A stretch of 64,000 nucleotides of DNA from an uncultured Gemmatimonadota bacterium (GCA_902826615.1 CADEFN010000006.1:248001-312000); one strand, 5' to 3'; positions 1 to 8,489 are shown, counted from the stretch's first letter. Notes: generated from the sequence alone by a model not told the origin. A program made the numbers and translations.

Positions 1-505
1 CGAAGTAGGCCCCCGAGTTCATGAGACGTGGCCCAGGCGTTTCGCCGCGTTCGATGCGGAGCCGCAGCGCCTGCATGTCTTCCGGATCGTACTCCCCGGC
101 GGGGAAGGTGGTGGTCACGCCATTGGCGAGAAAGACCACCGGCTGCACCGTGGTTTCATCGCGTCGTTTGCCTCCGAAGAGGTTGACGTTGTAGTGGGCG
201 TGCAGGTCAATGAAACCCGGGAGCAGATAGGCTTCGTCGTCGAGCTCGAGGACCTGTCGCGCGTTAGGCACGGGACCAGCGGCGAGCGAGGCGTCGACGG
301 CGAAGATCTTCCCGGCGACCACCACGATTCCCGTGTTGCGGCGCACGGCATCGCTCACCGCATCAAAGAGCCAGCCTCCGCGAATCACCAGGGCGCCATC
401 GGGCACCGTGCTCTGGGAGCTGGCAGGCGATGTGAGCCCCAGCAGACCCAGGAGGGTCAGGGAAAGGGCCTTGGCTGTATGGGGGACGGCTCGGAGCAAA
501 CGCAT
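1..505 (-). CDS. Secreted amidohydrolase, N-terminal part (runs off the left edge)
   Basis: The reading frame starts at the ATG at 505 and is still open at base 1, so only about 168 residues of the N-terminus are present. A hydrophobic signal peptide (around residues 10-30, ending near ASSQ) is followed by the small beta-sandwich that opens metal-dependent amidohydrolases (GALVIRGGWLFDAV) and then the strand bearing the metal-binding pair in PGFIDLHAHYNVN. This HxH motif is the first metal-ligand set of the superfamily. The protein is probably exported and hydrolyses a cyclic amide, peptide or similar substrate; the substrate cannot be read from this fragment. A GAGG sits about 7 nt upstream of the ATG. 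The remaining catalytic His, Lys and Asp residues lie outside the window. Confidence 0.85.
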   Translation of the reverse strand, partial: MRLLRAVPHTAKALSLTLLGLLGLTSPASSQSTVPDGALVIRGGWLFDAVSDAVRRNTGIVVVAGKIFAVDASLAAGPVPNARQVLELDDEAYLLPGFIDLHAHYNVNLFGGKRRDETTVQPVVFLANGVTTTFPAGEYDPEDMQALRLRIERGETPGPRLMNSGAYF

Positions 506-665
506 CGGGCCTCGAAGGGGGGAGACAGAAGCCTACGCGCAAGGCGGACGCAGCGCTGCACAGTTGGCCGATCTTGAACCCCTGGGCGGGTTCGACTGAC
601 GGTGGGCGGGGGGACTCCTGTCCGAGCCCTCACCCTACGTCGCGCCAGCGCTGCATTCCCGTCCT

Positions 666-1202
666 GTGACGTCCCCTCGCGATCGCCTCGCCGCCGCCCT
701 CGCCGACCGCTACCGCCTCGACCGCGAGCTTGGCGCGGGCGGCATGGTCACCGTCTATCTCGCGCACGATCTCAAGCACGACCGCGACGTCGCCATCAAG
801 GTCCTGCACCCCGACCTCGGCGCCGCGTTAGGCGGCGACCGCTTTCTCACCGAGATTCGAACAACCGCACGACTGCAGCATCCCCACATCCTGCCACTGC
901 TCGACAGCGGGGAGGCGGATGGCCTGCTGTACTACGTGATGCCGCTGGTAACGGGCGAGACGCTCCGCGCGCGGCTGGAACGCGAGAAGCAGCTCCCGAT
1001 TGCTGACGCCGTCCGGATCGCGCGCGAAGTGGCGAGCGCGCTCGACTATGCCCACCGGCAGAATGTGATCGATCGCGACATCAAGCCGGAGAACATCCTG
1101 CTGCACGATGGCAGCGCCCTCGTCGCGGACTTCGCGATCGCACTGGCGGTGCAGAGCGCCGGCGGACAGCGGATGATCAGCGCAGCGCGGGTCGCCCCCT
1201 GA
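666..1202 (+). pseudogene. Truncated, degenerate Ser/Thr protein kinase
   Basis: The frame starts at a GTG and encodes about 178 residues that match the N-lobe and catalytic loop of Hanks-type kinases, closely resembling the intact kinase at 9411-10325. Key residues are changed: the glycine loop reads GAGGMVTVYLA, the catalytic-loop His is Asp (VIDRDIKPEN, residue 136) and the DFG glycine is Ala (DFAIA, residue 157). The frame stops just after the DFG region, so the activation segment, APE/SPEQ motif, the C-lobe helices and any sensor domain are missing. The end of the similarity falls within a few bases of the stop codon of the convergent aminoacylase gene, so a deletion joined the two. The lysine in VAIKVL is kept, so nucleotide binding is conceivable, but a decaying gene is the simplest reading. 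Confidence 0.8.
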
Positions 1203-2751
1203 CGAGGAATGTGCCGGGCCGAGCCCCGGTGATGGCACCGTTCTCCAGCACCATCGTCCCATTCACGACCACATGTCGCACCCCCTCCGGGTAGTGGTGT
1301 GGGTCGAGGTACGACGAACGATCGCTGATCGCTGCGGCATCGAAGACGACGAGATCTGCTACCTGTCCCTCGGCCACGACGCCGCGATCCGTCACGCCGA
1401 GCCAGCGTGCGGAGTGGGAGGTCATCCGCTGCACAGCGCCCTCGAGCGTGATGACACCACGATCGCGCACGTAGCGCTCGAGCACCCGGGGGAATGAGCC
1501 GTAGCTGCGAGGATGCGGGTGCCCCCGGCTGGGGACCACCAGGTCGCCATCGGTCTCGATCATCGTGGCGGGGTGTTCGAGGAACCGTACCACGTCGCCC
1601 TCGTCCATGCCGTGGAAGATCCCGATGAATCCTCCGGCCCGCTGCAGTTCGATCAGCCCTTCGACCGCCCCTTCGATGGTAAGGGGAAGCCCGCGGGCCA
1701 CCAGGTAGTCGGCCAGGGTCTTCCCCGCGAGCGACGAGTCGTGCGTCACCTCCCGGAACTGGATGGAGGATGGCTCGGCGCCGGTCTGTCGCGGGAAGAT
1801 CTCGCGCATCTCACGCGCCAGGCGCCGGCGGGTGGCGGCATCGGCGACTCGTTTTCGGAAGGCCTCGGCACCGTCGGCCAGTGCCCACGCCGGGAACATG
1901 ACGTCGGAGTACGTGCTGTAAGCGGTGTATGGATAGATGTCGAAGGCCACCTCCTGTCCCGCGGCGCGCGCGGAGTCGAGCAGGGAGAGCATGGCGGTAC
2001 TCCAACCCCATTGTGCAGCTCCCGTGACCTTGAGGTGGTTCACCTGCACGGGAATTCGGGCCCGGCGCCCGACCTCGAGTGTCTCTCGAAGGGCCGCCAT
2101 GATCGACGCGCCCTCATCGCGCATGTGGGTGACGTAGATCCCACCATGCCGGGCGGCGATCGTGGCGAGGGCGGCGACTTCGTCGACCGTGGCGTAGGTG
2201 GCCGGCACATACTCGAGCCCCGTCGCAAGGCCGAGGGCACCCTGCTGCATGGACGAGTCCACGAGGGCCTCCATCCAGGCCAGCTCGGTGGTGGTCGGGG
2301 CGCGATTCGCCAGTCCCATCACGCGCTTGCGGATCCAGGTGTGGCCGGCAAACAGTCCCACGTTAGGCGCCATGCGCACGCTGTCGCGATAGGCATCCAT
2401 GGGGAAGGGCTGGTCCTGCGAGTGCTGTGGCGCGAGGATCGTGGTGATGCCCTGCCGGATGAAGTTCTCGGCGAGGGGATGCTCGTGCAGGGTCACGAGG
2501 TGGGCATGGTTGTCCCAGAAGCCGGGGGCGACCACCAGGCCCGACACGTCGATCACCCGGCGCGCACCGCGCCTGGAGAGACCGGGGGCCACAGCAACTA
2601 ACTTCCCGTTGCGCACGCCGACATCGGCGATTCGGCGCGGCCCCCCGGTGCCGTCGACCACGGTGCCGCCGGCCAGGACCAGATCATACGAGGGTGCGCC
2701 GACGCAGGCGGTCGTCAGCATCAGGGCGACAAGGCCTGTGCGAGCCCTCAT
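1177..2751 (-). CDS. N-acyl-D-amino-acid deacylase family lipoprotein
   Basis: A 524-residue amidohydrolase of the D-aminoacylase/D-glutamate deacylase type, which removes acyl groups from N-acyl-D-amino acids using active-site metal. The N-terminus is a lipoprotein signal (LMLTTAC, Cys about residue 16), so the enzyme is probably anchored in the envelope. It then has the typical opening (DLVLAGGTVVDGTGG), the metal motif PGFWDNHAH in place of the usual DxHxH, a conserved internal YVTHMRDEG segment, and a C-terminal GQVADLVVFD and VVVNG closing strand. Length is normal for the family. Its ATG overlaps the TGA of the upstream TetR gene (ATGA), so the two are one transcript and the repressor probably controls this enzyme. 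The substrate is inferred only from family resemblance. Confidence 0.85.
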   Translation of the reverse strand: MRARTGLVALMLTTACVGAPSYDLVLAGGTVVDGTGGPRRIADVGVRNGKLVAVAPGLSRRGARRVIDVSGLVVAPGFWDNHAHLVTLHEHPLAENFIRQGITTILAPQHSQDQPFPMDAYRDSVRMAPNVGLFAGHTWIRKRVMGLANRAPTTTELAWMEALVDSSMQQGALGLATGLEYVPATYATVDEVAALATIAARHGGIYVTHMRDEGASIMAALRETLEVGRRARIPVQVNHLKVTGAAQWGWSTAMLSLLDSARAAGQEVAFDIYPYTAYSTYSDVMFPAWALADGAEAFRKRVADAATRRRLAREMREIFPRQTGAEPSSIQFREVTHDSSLAGKTLADYLVARGLPLTIEGAVEGLIELQRAGGFIGIFHGMDEGDVVRFLEHPATMIETDGDLVVPSRGHPHPRSYGSFPRVLERYVRDRGVITLEGAVQRMTSHSARWLGVTDRGVVAEGQVADLVVFDAAAISDRSSYLDPHHYPEGVRHVVVNGTMVLENGAITGARPGTFLVRGRPALR

Positions 2752-3422
2752 CGCGTCACGGCCTCCTTGCGGCGATTGGCGGGCGGCGTGAGCCGCTGCG
2801 GCCCTGTGGCGCGGCGCCTGCCTGGTACCGGCCGCACCAGTCGGTCGACCTGCTCGCGTGCAAAGGCCAGCTGCCAGCTGGCGCTCATCGGAGGTTCCAT
2901 CATCGCCATGTGCACGGCCATCCCTTCCACCATGAAGGCGATGGCCATGCCGATGCGCGACGTGTCGGTACCCGCAGGGAGGATGTCTGCGGCCACGAGC
3001 GATGCCACGAGGTCATCGAAGAGCGTGAACCAGCGTCGCATGCGGCCGTCGTGCGCGCGCCGCATGGCGGCCGACGCGACGGCACTGCCATGGAAGGCCA
3101 CCAGGACTCGCCAGCCGGTGCGGCGCTCCTCATCCACCGGGAGCATGTCCCCAACGACGGCATGCAGGCGGTCGATCCCCGTGACCCCATCAGCGGCCTG
3201 CCGCGCCCGTTCGAACCGCAGGTCGAAGACCAGTTCCTTGGTGTAGCCCACCAGCGCGTCCTTGGACGGGAAGTAGTGCGTGAGCACACCGGTGGTGACG
3301 CCGAGCTCGGCTGCCACGTCACGCAGGGTGAGCTGGTCCAGCCCGCGGGTGGCAATGATCTCGGCGGCTGCGAGCCCGATCAGCTCCCGCCGTTCGTCGT
3401 GGTCTCCGCGGGGGCGGCTCAT
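2748..3422 (-). CDS. TetR/AcrR family transcriptional regulator
   Basis: A 224-residue regulator starting at the ATG at 3422. Residues about 10-60 form the TetR helix-turn-helix (ATRGLDQLTLRDVAAELGVTT followed by LTHYFPSKDALV), and the rest is the all-helical ligand-binding and dimerisation domain. Longer in-frame starts exist, up to 3674, but the extra residues are basic, low-complexity and overlap the divergent gene, so they were not used. The gene overlaps the aminoacylase by 4 nt and is divergent from the gene at 3526. A perfect 16-bp palindrome sits 30 bp upstream of the start. I infer autorepression and control of one or both flanking genes. The ligand is unknown. Confidence 0.88.
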   Translation of the reverse strand: MSRPRGDHDERRELIGLAAAEIIATRGLDQLTLRDVAAELGVTTGVLTHYFPSKDALVGYTKELVFDLRFERARQAADGVTGIDRLHAVVGDMLPVDEERRTGWRVLVAFHGSAVASAAMRRAHDGRMRRWFTLFDDLVASLVAADILPAGTDTSRIGMAIAFMVEGMAVHMAMMEPPMSASWQLAFAREQVDRLVRPVPGRRRATGPQRLTPPANRRKEAVTR

Positions 3423-3451
3423 GGGTGCCGAGGGGTGTGGTTGCAGGTTTT

Positions 3452-3467
3452 CATAACGGCCGTTATG
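3452..3467. promoter_or_regulatory. Perfect 16-bp palindrome, probable TetR operator
   Basis: CATAACGG is followed directly by CCGTTATG, a perfect dyad with no spacer. It lies in the 103-bp gap between the divergent starts of the TetR regulator (3422) and the unrecognised gene (3526). Position and symmetry are those expected of an operator bound by the neighbouring TetR dimer and able to affect both promoters. Confidence 0.7.
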
Positions 3468-3525
3468 GTAACGCCGCGCCGTCCCTGGCGCCACGGCGCT
3501 CACCCTGTCCTCTTCCGCTGCTCCC

Positions 3526-4869
3526 ATGCCCCGACACGACCGTACCTGGACCACCCAACCGGCGGCTGCCACTCTCGTGACCCAGATCCTCGCCGACGCC
3601 CTGACGCGTGTACCGGCAGCTGCGGCGCTGGCCACTCGCCTCCGCGAAGACATCGGGGTGCGCCTGGTGGACATCCTGGACCACCTGCGTGTGGGCGATC
3701 CCGCCCTGCTGCGCGCATTTGGAGAGGCCGGGTGGGATGCCGATCCGGTTCAGCCGGGCGTGTGGCGGAACCCGACGGGGCTCTTCCCCGCCGTGCTGGA
3801 GGGTGCGCACGGGCTGACGGTCGGGTTCAAGGTCGAGTACGCCGAGGAGTTTGCGACCGCGCAGCGCCTGTCAGCGCCGATCGATGGCGCCCGTCACGCG
3901 CCCTTCCGGCGCGTGCGCCTGGCTGAGGAAGGCGGCGTCGCGTTCGATGCCATCGAACGACGGGGTGCCGCGGGTTTCGACCCCGCTGATCCATCGCCGG
4001 CCACTCTGCGTGCCGCGCGCATCCACCTGCAGGCTTTCCGCGCCCGCCGCCGCGAGTTCTCCGACATCTCGGCTGCCTACGACCACACCGATGCCCTCGT
4101 CGCACAGGCCGTGGCCGACCTGGGGAAGGACTGGGCCTGCTGGCTCTGGTTGCGCTCCGAGCGGGAGTACTGGGAACGCCGTAACCACGCCGGCCGCGTG
4201 CAGAAGGCGCGACAAGACTACCACGGGATTGGATGGGCCAACCAGGACCATCACACGTATGACAGTTCGCGGGAGTGGTTCCACCGCTGTGTGGGGGTCC
4301 TCGAGGCGTTGGGCTTCGAGTGCCGCGAGTTGTTCTATGCCGGCCATGCCGCCGGCTGGGGGTCACAGATCCTGGAGCAGTCGGCGTTAGGCTCGGTGAT
4401 CTTTGCCGACATCGACCTCGCACCCGATGAACTGGACATCGACTTTGCGCACCTGCAGCTCGAGCCGCTCCCCTTCCTCCGGCGTGCCGGGCTGTGGTGC
4501 GCCCTGCACGGCGAATCGATGCTCGAGGCCGGCATCAATCACCTGGAGTGCATGTACGACCACGTCCGCATGCAGTCCCGCCTTGAGGCCGCCGGCGTGT
4601 CGTTCATGCAACCGTTCTCAGACTTCCCCCACCTCTACCAGGCCCTCACCGAAGGCGAGTGGTGGGCAGTTGATCCGGCCCGCATCGACGCGCTGGAGCA
4701 GAAGGGCCTGATTACCGCCGAGCAGGCGGAGGACTTCCGGCTCAACGGCGCGATCGGTTCGCATCTGGAAAACCTCGAGCGGAACGACGGTTTCAAGGGT
4801 TTCAACCAGCCGGGGATCGACGGCGTGCTGAGGATCATTGATCCGCGCAAGAACCTGGTGGGGGCGTGA
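3526..4869 (+). CDS. Unrecognised protein, possibly VOC-fold metalloenzyme
   Basis: A 447-residue soluble protein with no signal peptide or membrane segment. I do not recognise the family. Two stretches look like the opening helix-strand units of the vicinal-oxygen-chelate fold: one around residue 240 (GWANQDHHTYDSSREW, then a LEALGFECRE strand and WGSQILEQ) and one around residue 335 (GINHLECMYDHV, then RLEAAGVSF). VOC enzymes bind a metal through His and Glu at such positions. That is pattern-based inference, not a family assignment. The gene is divergent from a TetR regulator, with a palindrome between them, which suggests inducible expression. A dioxygenase or lyase acting on a TetR ligand would fit but is unproven. 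Confidence 0.7.
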   Translation: MPRHDRTWTTQPAAATLVTQILADALTRVPAAAALATRLREDIGVRLVDILDHLRVGDPALLRAFGEAGWDADPVQPGVWRNPTGLFPAVLEGAHGLTVGFKVEYAEEFATAQRLSAPIDGARHAPFRRVRLAEEGGVAFDAIERRGAAGFDPADPSPATLRAARIHLQAFRARRREFSDISAAYDHTDALVAQAVADLGKDWACWLWLRSEREYWERRNHAGRVQKARQDYHGIGWANQDHHTYDSSREWFHRCVGVLEALGFECRELFYAGHAAGWGSQILEQSALGSVIFADIDLAPDELDIDFAHLQLEPLPFLRRAGLWCALHGESMLEAGINHLECMYDHVRMQSRLEAAGVSFMQPFSDFPHLYQALTEGEWWAVDPARIDALEQKGLITAEQAEDFRLNGAIGSHLENLERNDGFKGFNQPGIDGVLRIIDPRKNLVGA

Positions 4870-4965
4870 TCACGGGATAGTGGGCGCGGCACACCGGCAG
4901 ATCGCAATGGGAGTTGTGCTTCCGTTCTCAATGTGGAGTGCCGCGGCGGTGCTTCCACGGCCCGC

Positions 4966-6306
4966 TCACCCCCGCCGCGCGGCCATCACCCGGAGCGCCG
5001 CCACCAGCTTCGCCGCATCGGCGGGCGACGAGTAGAGCGCAGGCGTCACCCGCACGCAGTCACCCTTTGCCAGACCGGAGCGCGCCACAGTGAAGATCCC
5101 GAACTCGTCGAGCAGCGTCCGCGCGATGGCGATATTCCGTTCGCGCGAGCCGTCGCCGTGGAGCCGGAAGCCGGTGATCGCTCCCGCGAGGCCGGGCTCG
5201 TCCGGCGTGAGGATATCCACACCGGCAATGGAACGCGCCGGACCGACCCATGCATCACGCAGGTAGCGCAGCCGTGCCGCCTTGCGCGGAATGCCGATGC
5301 GGTCCTGAAAGTCCATGGCGTCGGGCACCGTCATGATCGCGGCAAAATCAGTCGTGCCGGTGTGAATGCGACTGTCGATGCGATCGAGCGGCCCGTCGTC
5401 ACCATGGGCGCGGTCGATGCGGTCGAGGACATCCTTCCTGATGTAGAGTGCCGCGACGCTCAATGGCGCGCCCATCCACTTGTGCAGGTTCACGGCGGCA
5501 AACGGTGCGCCGAGGTCGGGGAGCGAAAGCGGGAACTGGCCGAACGCATGTGCGGTGTCGATGACTGTGTCGATGCCCCGTGCGCGCGCCATATCGGTCA
5601 GTTCGCGGAGCGGGAGCATCAGCCCCGTCTTGTTGTTGGGGTGCGTGAGGAGGAGGAGTCGCGTGCGTGGATTGGCTTCGAGGGCCTTGGCGTATACGTC
5701 GAGGATTCCCTGACGCGATGCGGGCTCGGGGATGTTCAGGGTTGCGACCTTCGCCCCACGTTTGGCGGCGAGTGCATTCATCGCCATCTGCATCGCGGGA
5801 TAATCGAGGTCCGCGTACAACACGGTGTCACCTGCTTGCAGCCGGTTGTATTGTCCAATGATCGTCTGCAGCGCCTCGGTGGCGTTCCGCGCCCAGGCAA
5901 TCTCCCCCGCGTCGACGCCGAGTGCGGTGGCCACGCGTTGACGCGCGGCCTGTGAGAGGGCAGGGAACTCGCGTCGCGCGAACCAGGAGTTTTCGCGGTT
6001 CACGCGGTCCACGTGGCGGTGGTACGCGGCAAGGACCGGGTTGGCCATCATCCCCCAGTAGCCGGCCTCGAGGTTGGTGGCCTTGTCGGTGATGGCGTAC
6101 TGCGCCGCGACCTCGCGCCAGTACGCTTCGTCCTGCGCGACCGAGACGAGTGATCCGTTTGGCGGCGCAGGCAGCCCGCGATTGGTGCGGGCGATCTCGA
6201 GGATCTCGCGCGGCGGCACGAGCGCAGCGCGCGAAGCGATCAGGGAGGCGGCGGTGGCGGTGGAGCCCACGGCGGCGCGGCGGAGGAAATCGCGGCGGTT
6301 CGTCAT
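4966..6306 (-). CDS. Tat-exported class V aminotransferase-like protein
   Basis: A PLP-dependent, class V aminotransferase fold protein of about 446 residues, related to the isopenicillin N epimerase/cysteine desulfurase group. The N-terminus is a twin-arginine signal (MTNRRDFLRRAAVGST) followed by a hydrophobic stretch, so the folded protein is probably exported with its cofactor. Visible family landmarks are the ARNATEAL cofactor-binding turn, the Asp of DTAHAFGQ that pairs with the pyridine nitrogen, and the Schiff-base lysine in AVNLHKWMGAPL. The start at 6306 was chosen because it places the RR motif at residues 4-5; an upstream ATG at 6330 adds eight residues. The reaction is unknown; epimerase or lyase activity is as likely as transamination. 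Confidence 0.85.
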   Translation of the reverse strand: MTNRRDFLRRAAVGSTATAASLIASRAALVPPREILEIARTNRGLPAPPNGSLVSVAQDEAYWREVAAQYAITDKATNLEAGYWGMMANPVLAAYHRHVDRVNRENSWFARREFPALSQAARQRVATALGVDAGEIAWARNATEALQTIIGQYNRLQAGDTVLYADLDYPAMQMAMNALAAKRGAKVATLNIPEPASRQGILDVYAKALEANPRTRLLLLTHPNNKTGLMLPLRELTDMARARGIDTVIDTAHAFGQFPLSLPDLGAPFAAVNLHKWMGAPLSVAALYIRKDVLDRIDRAHGDDGPLDRIDSRIHTGTTDFAAIMTVPDAMDFQDRIGIPRKAARLRYLRDAWVGPARSIAGVDILTPDEPGLAGAITGFRLHGDGSRERNIAIARTLLDEFGIFTVARSGLAKGDCVRVTPALYSSPADAAKLVAALRVMAARRG

Positions 6307-6487
6307 GCCCGATTGTACACTGTCCCCCATGGCCGGGCGAGTCGCTGGCCGGCGGGCCCGGGGGTCATGGGATCCCCCTCAGCATCATCAAGCGCATGGA
6401 CCAAATGAACGGCGCACACCCCGCGTGAGCGTGCCGCGCCTTGCCTGCGCCGCCAACCGATGATAGGTTCCACCTACGGAGGTGCAT

Positions 6488-6763
6488 ATGGAGCTTTCCA
6501 AGAAGACCACCATCCTTTTCTCGCCGGACACCCACGAGCGCCTCACCGCGCTCGCCGCCCGACGCGGCACGAGCCTCGGCGAACTGGTGCGCGAAGCGTG
6601 CGTGGCGCAGTATGGCTTGGTCGATACGGACACTCGTGTCGCGGCCGCACAGGCGCTTGCCGCGTTGACGTTGCCCGTGGGCTCCCCGCATGACATGAAG
6701 CAGGAATCGGTCCCCAGCGCACGGATGCTGATACCGCGCGCTCGATCGCGCACCACGCGGTGA
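6488..6763 (+). CDS. Ribbon-helix-helix antitoxin (VapB-like)
   Basis: A 91-residue protein whose first 45 residues match a ribbon-helix-helix DNA-binding fold: a short beta strand (KKTTILFS) followed by two helices (PDTHERLTALAARRG and SLGELVREACVAQYG). The C-terminal part is of the disordered type that in such antitoxins wraps the toxin. A strong GGAGG lies 5 nt upstream of the ATG at 6488. A PIN-domain toxin gene follows after 25 bp. The pair is expected to be autoregulated by the antitoxin-toxin complex. Confidence 0.82.
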   Translation: MELSKKTTILFSPDTHERLTALAARRGTSLGELVREACVAQYGLVDTDTRVAAAQALAALTLPVGSPHDMKQESVPSARMLIPRARSRTTR

Positions 6764-6788
6764 TCCCTCAGCGTCTCGTGAGCGCCCC

Positions 6789-7187
6789 ATGATTCTCATC
6801 GACGCCAACATCTTCATGTACGCGGCCGGTGCGGCGCATCCTCACAAGGCGCCAAGCGCGCGTTTACTGGAGCGCGTCGCTCGCGGTGAAGTGGCGGCCA
6901 CGATCGACGCAGAAACGCTGCAGGAAATCCTGCATCGCTATCGTGCCATCAAGCGGTGGCGCGATGGACGCCAGGTGTACGATCTCGCGAGGCAATTGTT
7001 TCCCAGCGTTGTGCCCATCTCGGCCGAGATGCTCGACCGTGCCCGCGCCTTGCTGGACCTCCATCCCGCCCTGATGGCACGCGACGCGTTGCACGCGGCG
7101 GTGGTGATGCACGAAGGACTCGATGCCATCTGCAGCTACGATCGCGACTTCGACGTGATCACGGCCCTGTCGCGCATCGAGCCGTGA
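6789..7187 (+). CDS. vapC: PIN-domain ribonuclease toxin (VapC-like)
   Basis: A 132-residue PIN-domain protein of normal length. The four acidic metal-binding positions are present: Asp5 in MILIDANIF, the Glu of ETLQEIL, the Asp of MARDALHAA, and the Asp of SYDRDFD. Such toxins cleave tRNA or rRNA with Mg2+ and are held inactive by the partner antitoxin encoded just upstream. Nothing in the frame is broken, so this is the intact toxin-antitoxin pair of the region; a second pair at 8576-9199 has a damaged toxin. Confidence 0.87.
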   Translation: MILIDANIFMYAAGAAHPHKAPSARLLERVARGEVAATIDAETLQEILHRYRAIKRWRDGRQVYDLARQLFPSVVPISAEMLDRARALLDLHPALMARDALHAAVVMHEGLDAICSYDRDFDVITALSRIEP

Positions 7188-7214
7188 CCGATCTGCGCAC
7201 GCACTCCGCGTGGT

Positions 7215-7385
7215 CCGGCTGCGAACGCGTGGACCGCGACTTGGGGCAGGCCGATCGCCGACTCGCAGCCGTATCCGCCCGACCGAATGCGGAGTCTCGT
7301 CGCGTCGCCCGATGGCGGGACCCGGTACTTCGGTGCGCAGCAGGTCGAGTCGAACATCTGGGTCGTACGGCGGGCCGAGACTAAT
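7215..7385 (+). pseudogene. Relic of a PD40/TolB-like propeller C-terminus
   Basis: One frame reads RSLVASPDGGTRYFGAQQ then VESNIWVVRR. This is the last-blade pattern (SPDGrtiYfgaqqvEsNIWvv) that ends many kinase-PD40 proteins in this group of bacteria. No start codon with a signal or kinase domain precedes it, and no stop follows where such proteins end, so I read it as a leftover 3' fragment between the toxin gene and the convergent kinase remnant. The extent is approximate. Confidence 0.5.
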
Positions 7386-7421
7386 GGTGGACAGGCCCAA
7401 GGCCGCCTGCGGCGACCGCGC

Positions 7422-8315
7422 CTAACGCAGCTTCTCCACCGGTGTCAGTTTTTCGAGCCGGCGCCCGGCTTCGGCCACCCGCGGTTGGAACTCGGGCTCC
7501 GCGTCTTTCCAGAGCGCGATGAATGTGCGGTAGTTGGAGACAGCCTTCGCGGTATCGCCCTTGGCTTCGTACAGTTGGCCGAGGCGCTCGTGCACCATCG
7601 CCCGCAGGAAGTGGGCGTCATTGACGTAGTTTTGCCGACGCGGTGGGATGGCGAGATACCGTTCCATGGTGGCAATCGTGGAGTCGGCCTGGTTCGCCGC
7701 GTCGAACGCCCGGGCGAGACTGATCTGCGCGCACTCTATGCAATCGGCCGGGACGCCGGAGGTATCGGTATCGCTGGCCCGAAACTCACGGATCGCGTCG
7801 GCGAATCGCCGTTCCGCGAGTGCGATGTTGCCGCGAGCTTCATGCCAGGATTGACTCGCTACTCGCTGCACCCCTCCCGGGGTCGTGGACTCGTACCGCG
7901 CCAACACCGCCTTCGCTTTCCCCACCTCACCGGCGCGCGCGTACAGATCGGCGACAGCAAGGCTTGGCTGCTTGTCGGCAACCGCATCGAGACGCCGCAC
8001 CCCCTCCGGCATGCGGCCTCGAAAAACGATATCGAATCTTGCGAGCCCGACACTGTCTCCCGCGGGATCACCGGCGGTGTGAACCGGGACGATGTTCGCG
8101 TGCTGGAGCGCAGCGACGGTCTGGATTTCCCGTTCGAATCGCTCGACGCTGAGGCCCTGGGCGAGTTCGGGCGACAGCACCTTCACCACGACTTTACGCC
8201 TGAGTCGCGTCTCCTCGGCCACGAACACCTTCGACATCCCACCGCCGCCGAGTTCGCGCTCGATGGTGTAGCTGCCGGTCAGGGTGGCCTGAAGCTGGTC
8301 CCGCAGCTGCGTCAC
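7422..8315 (-). pseudogene. Ser/Thr kinase-TPR gene with internal deletion of the catalytic core
   Basis: The frame (GTG at 8315, about 297 residues) starts like an intact kinase receptor: IERELGGGGMSKVFVA, then VVVKVLSPELA, then ALQHANIVPVHTAGD. At about residue 80 it jumps directly to a TPR-like region (LAVADLYARAGEVGKAKAVLA) that in full-length relatives such as the gene at 53535-55952 lies several hundred residues later. The catalytic loop, DFG motif, activation segment, C-lobe and transmembrane helix are absent. The join is in frame, so a fusion protein could still be made, but it cannot be a kinase. The TAG stop sits in a GTTAGGC heptamer. An upstream in-frame ATG at 8423 adds 36 residues of low-complexity sequence and was not used. 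Confidence 0.75.
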
Positions 8316-8489
8316 GGTGGGCGAGGTTGGAGTCGGTACGGCTGGCGGGGGCGCGACACGGGAGTGGCACAATCTAGCGTCGGGAAGCCGTGCCGGTGCG
8401 CGAGCCCGATTTACCCCTGCCACCGCAGTACACTAGCCGCTTGCCATCGGCGGAGCGGTGCGGCCAAGCGCCGGATCCCGGGATGATCG

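Noticed and set aside
1513-2601. Long + strand open frame (362 residues) opposite the D-aminoacylase gene
   Set aside because: It is antisense to a well-supported gene, has low-complexity composition and no domain pattern; long antisense frames are expected at this GC content.
3526-4869. Assignment as 2-oxoadipate dioxygenase/decarboxylase (HglS, DUF1338)
   Set aside because: The NHL motif is vaguely similar, but the conserved HGLS segments as I remember them were not found, so no family name was given.
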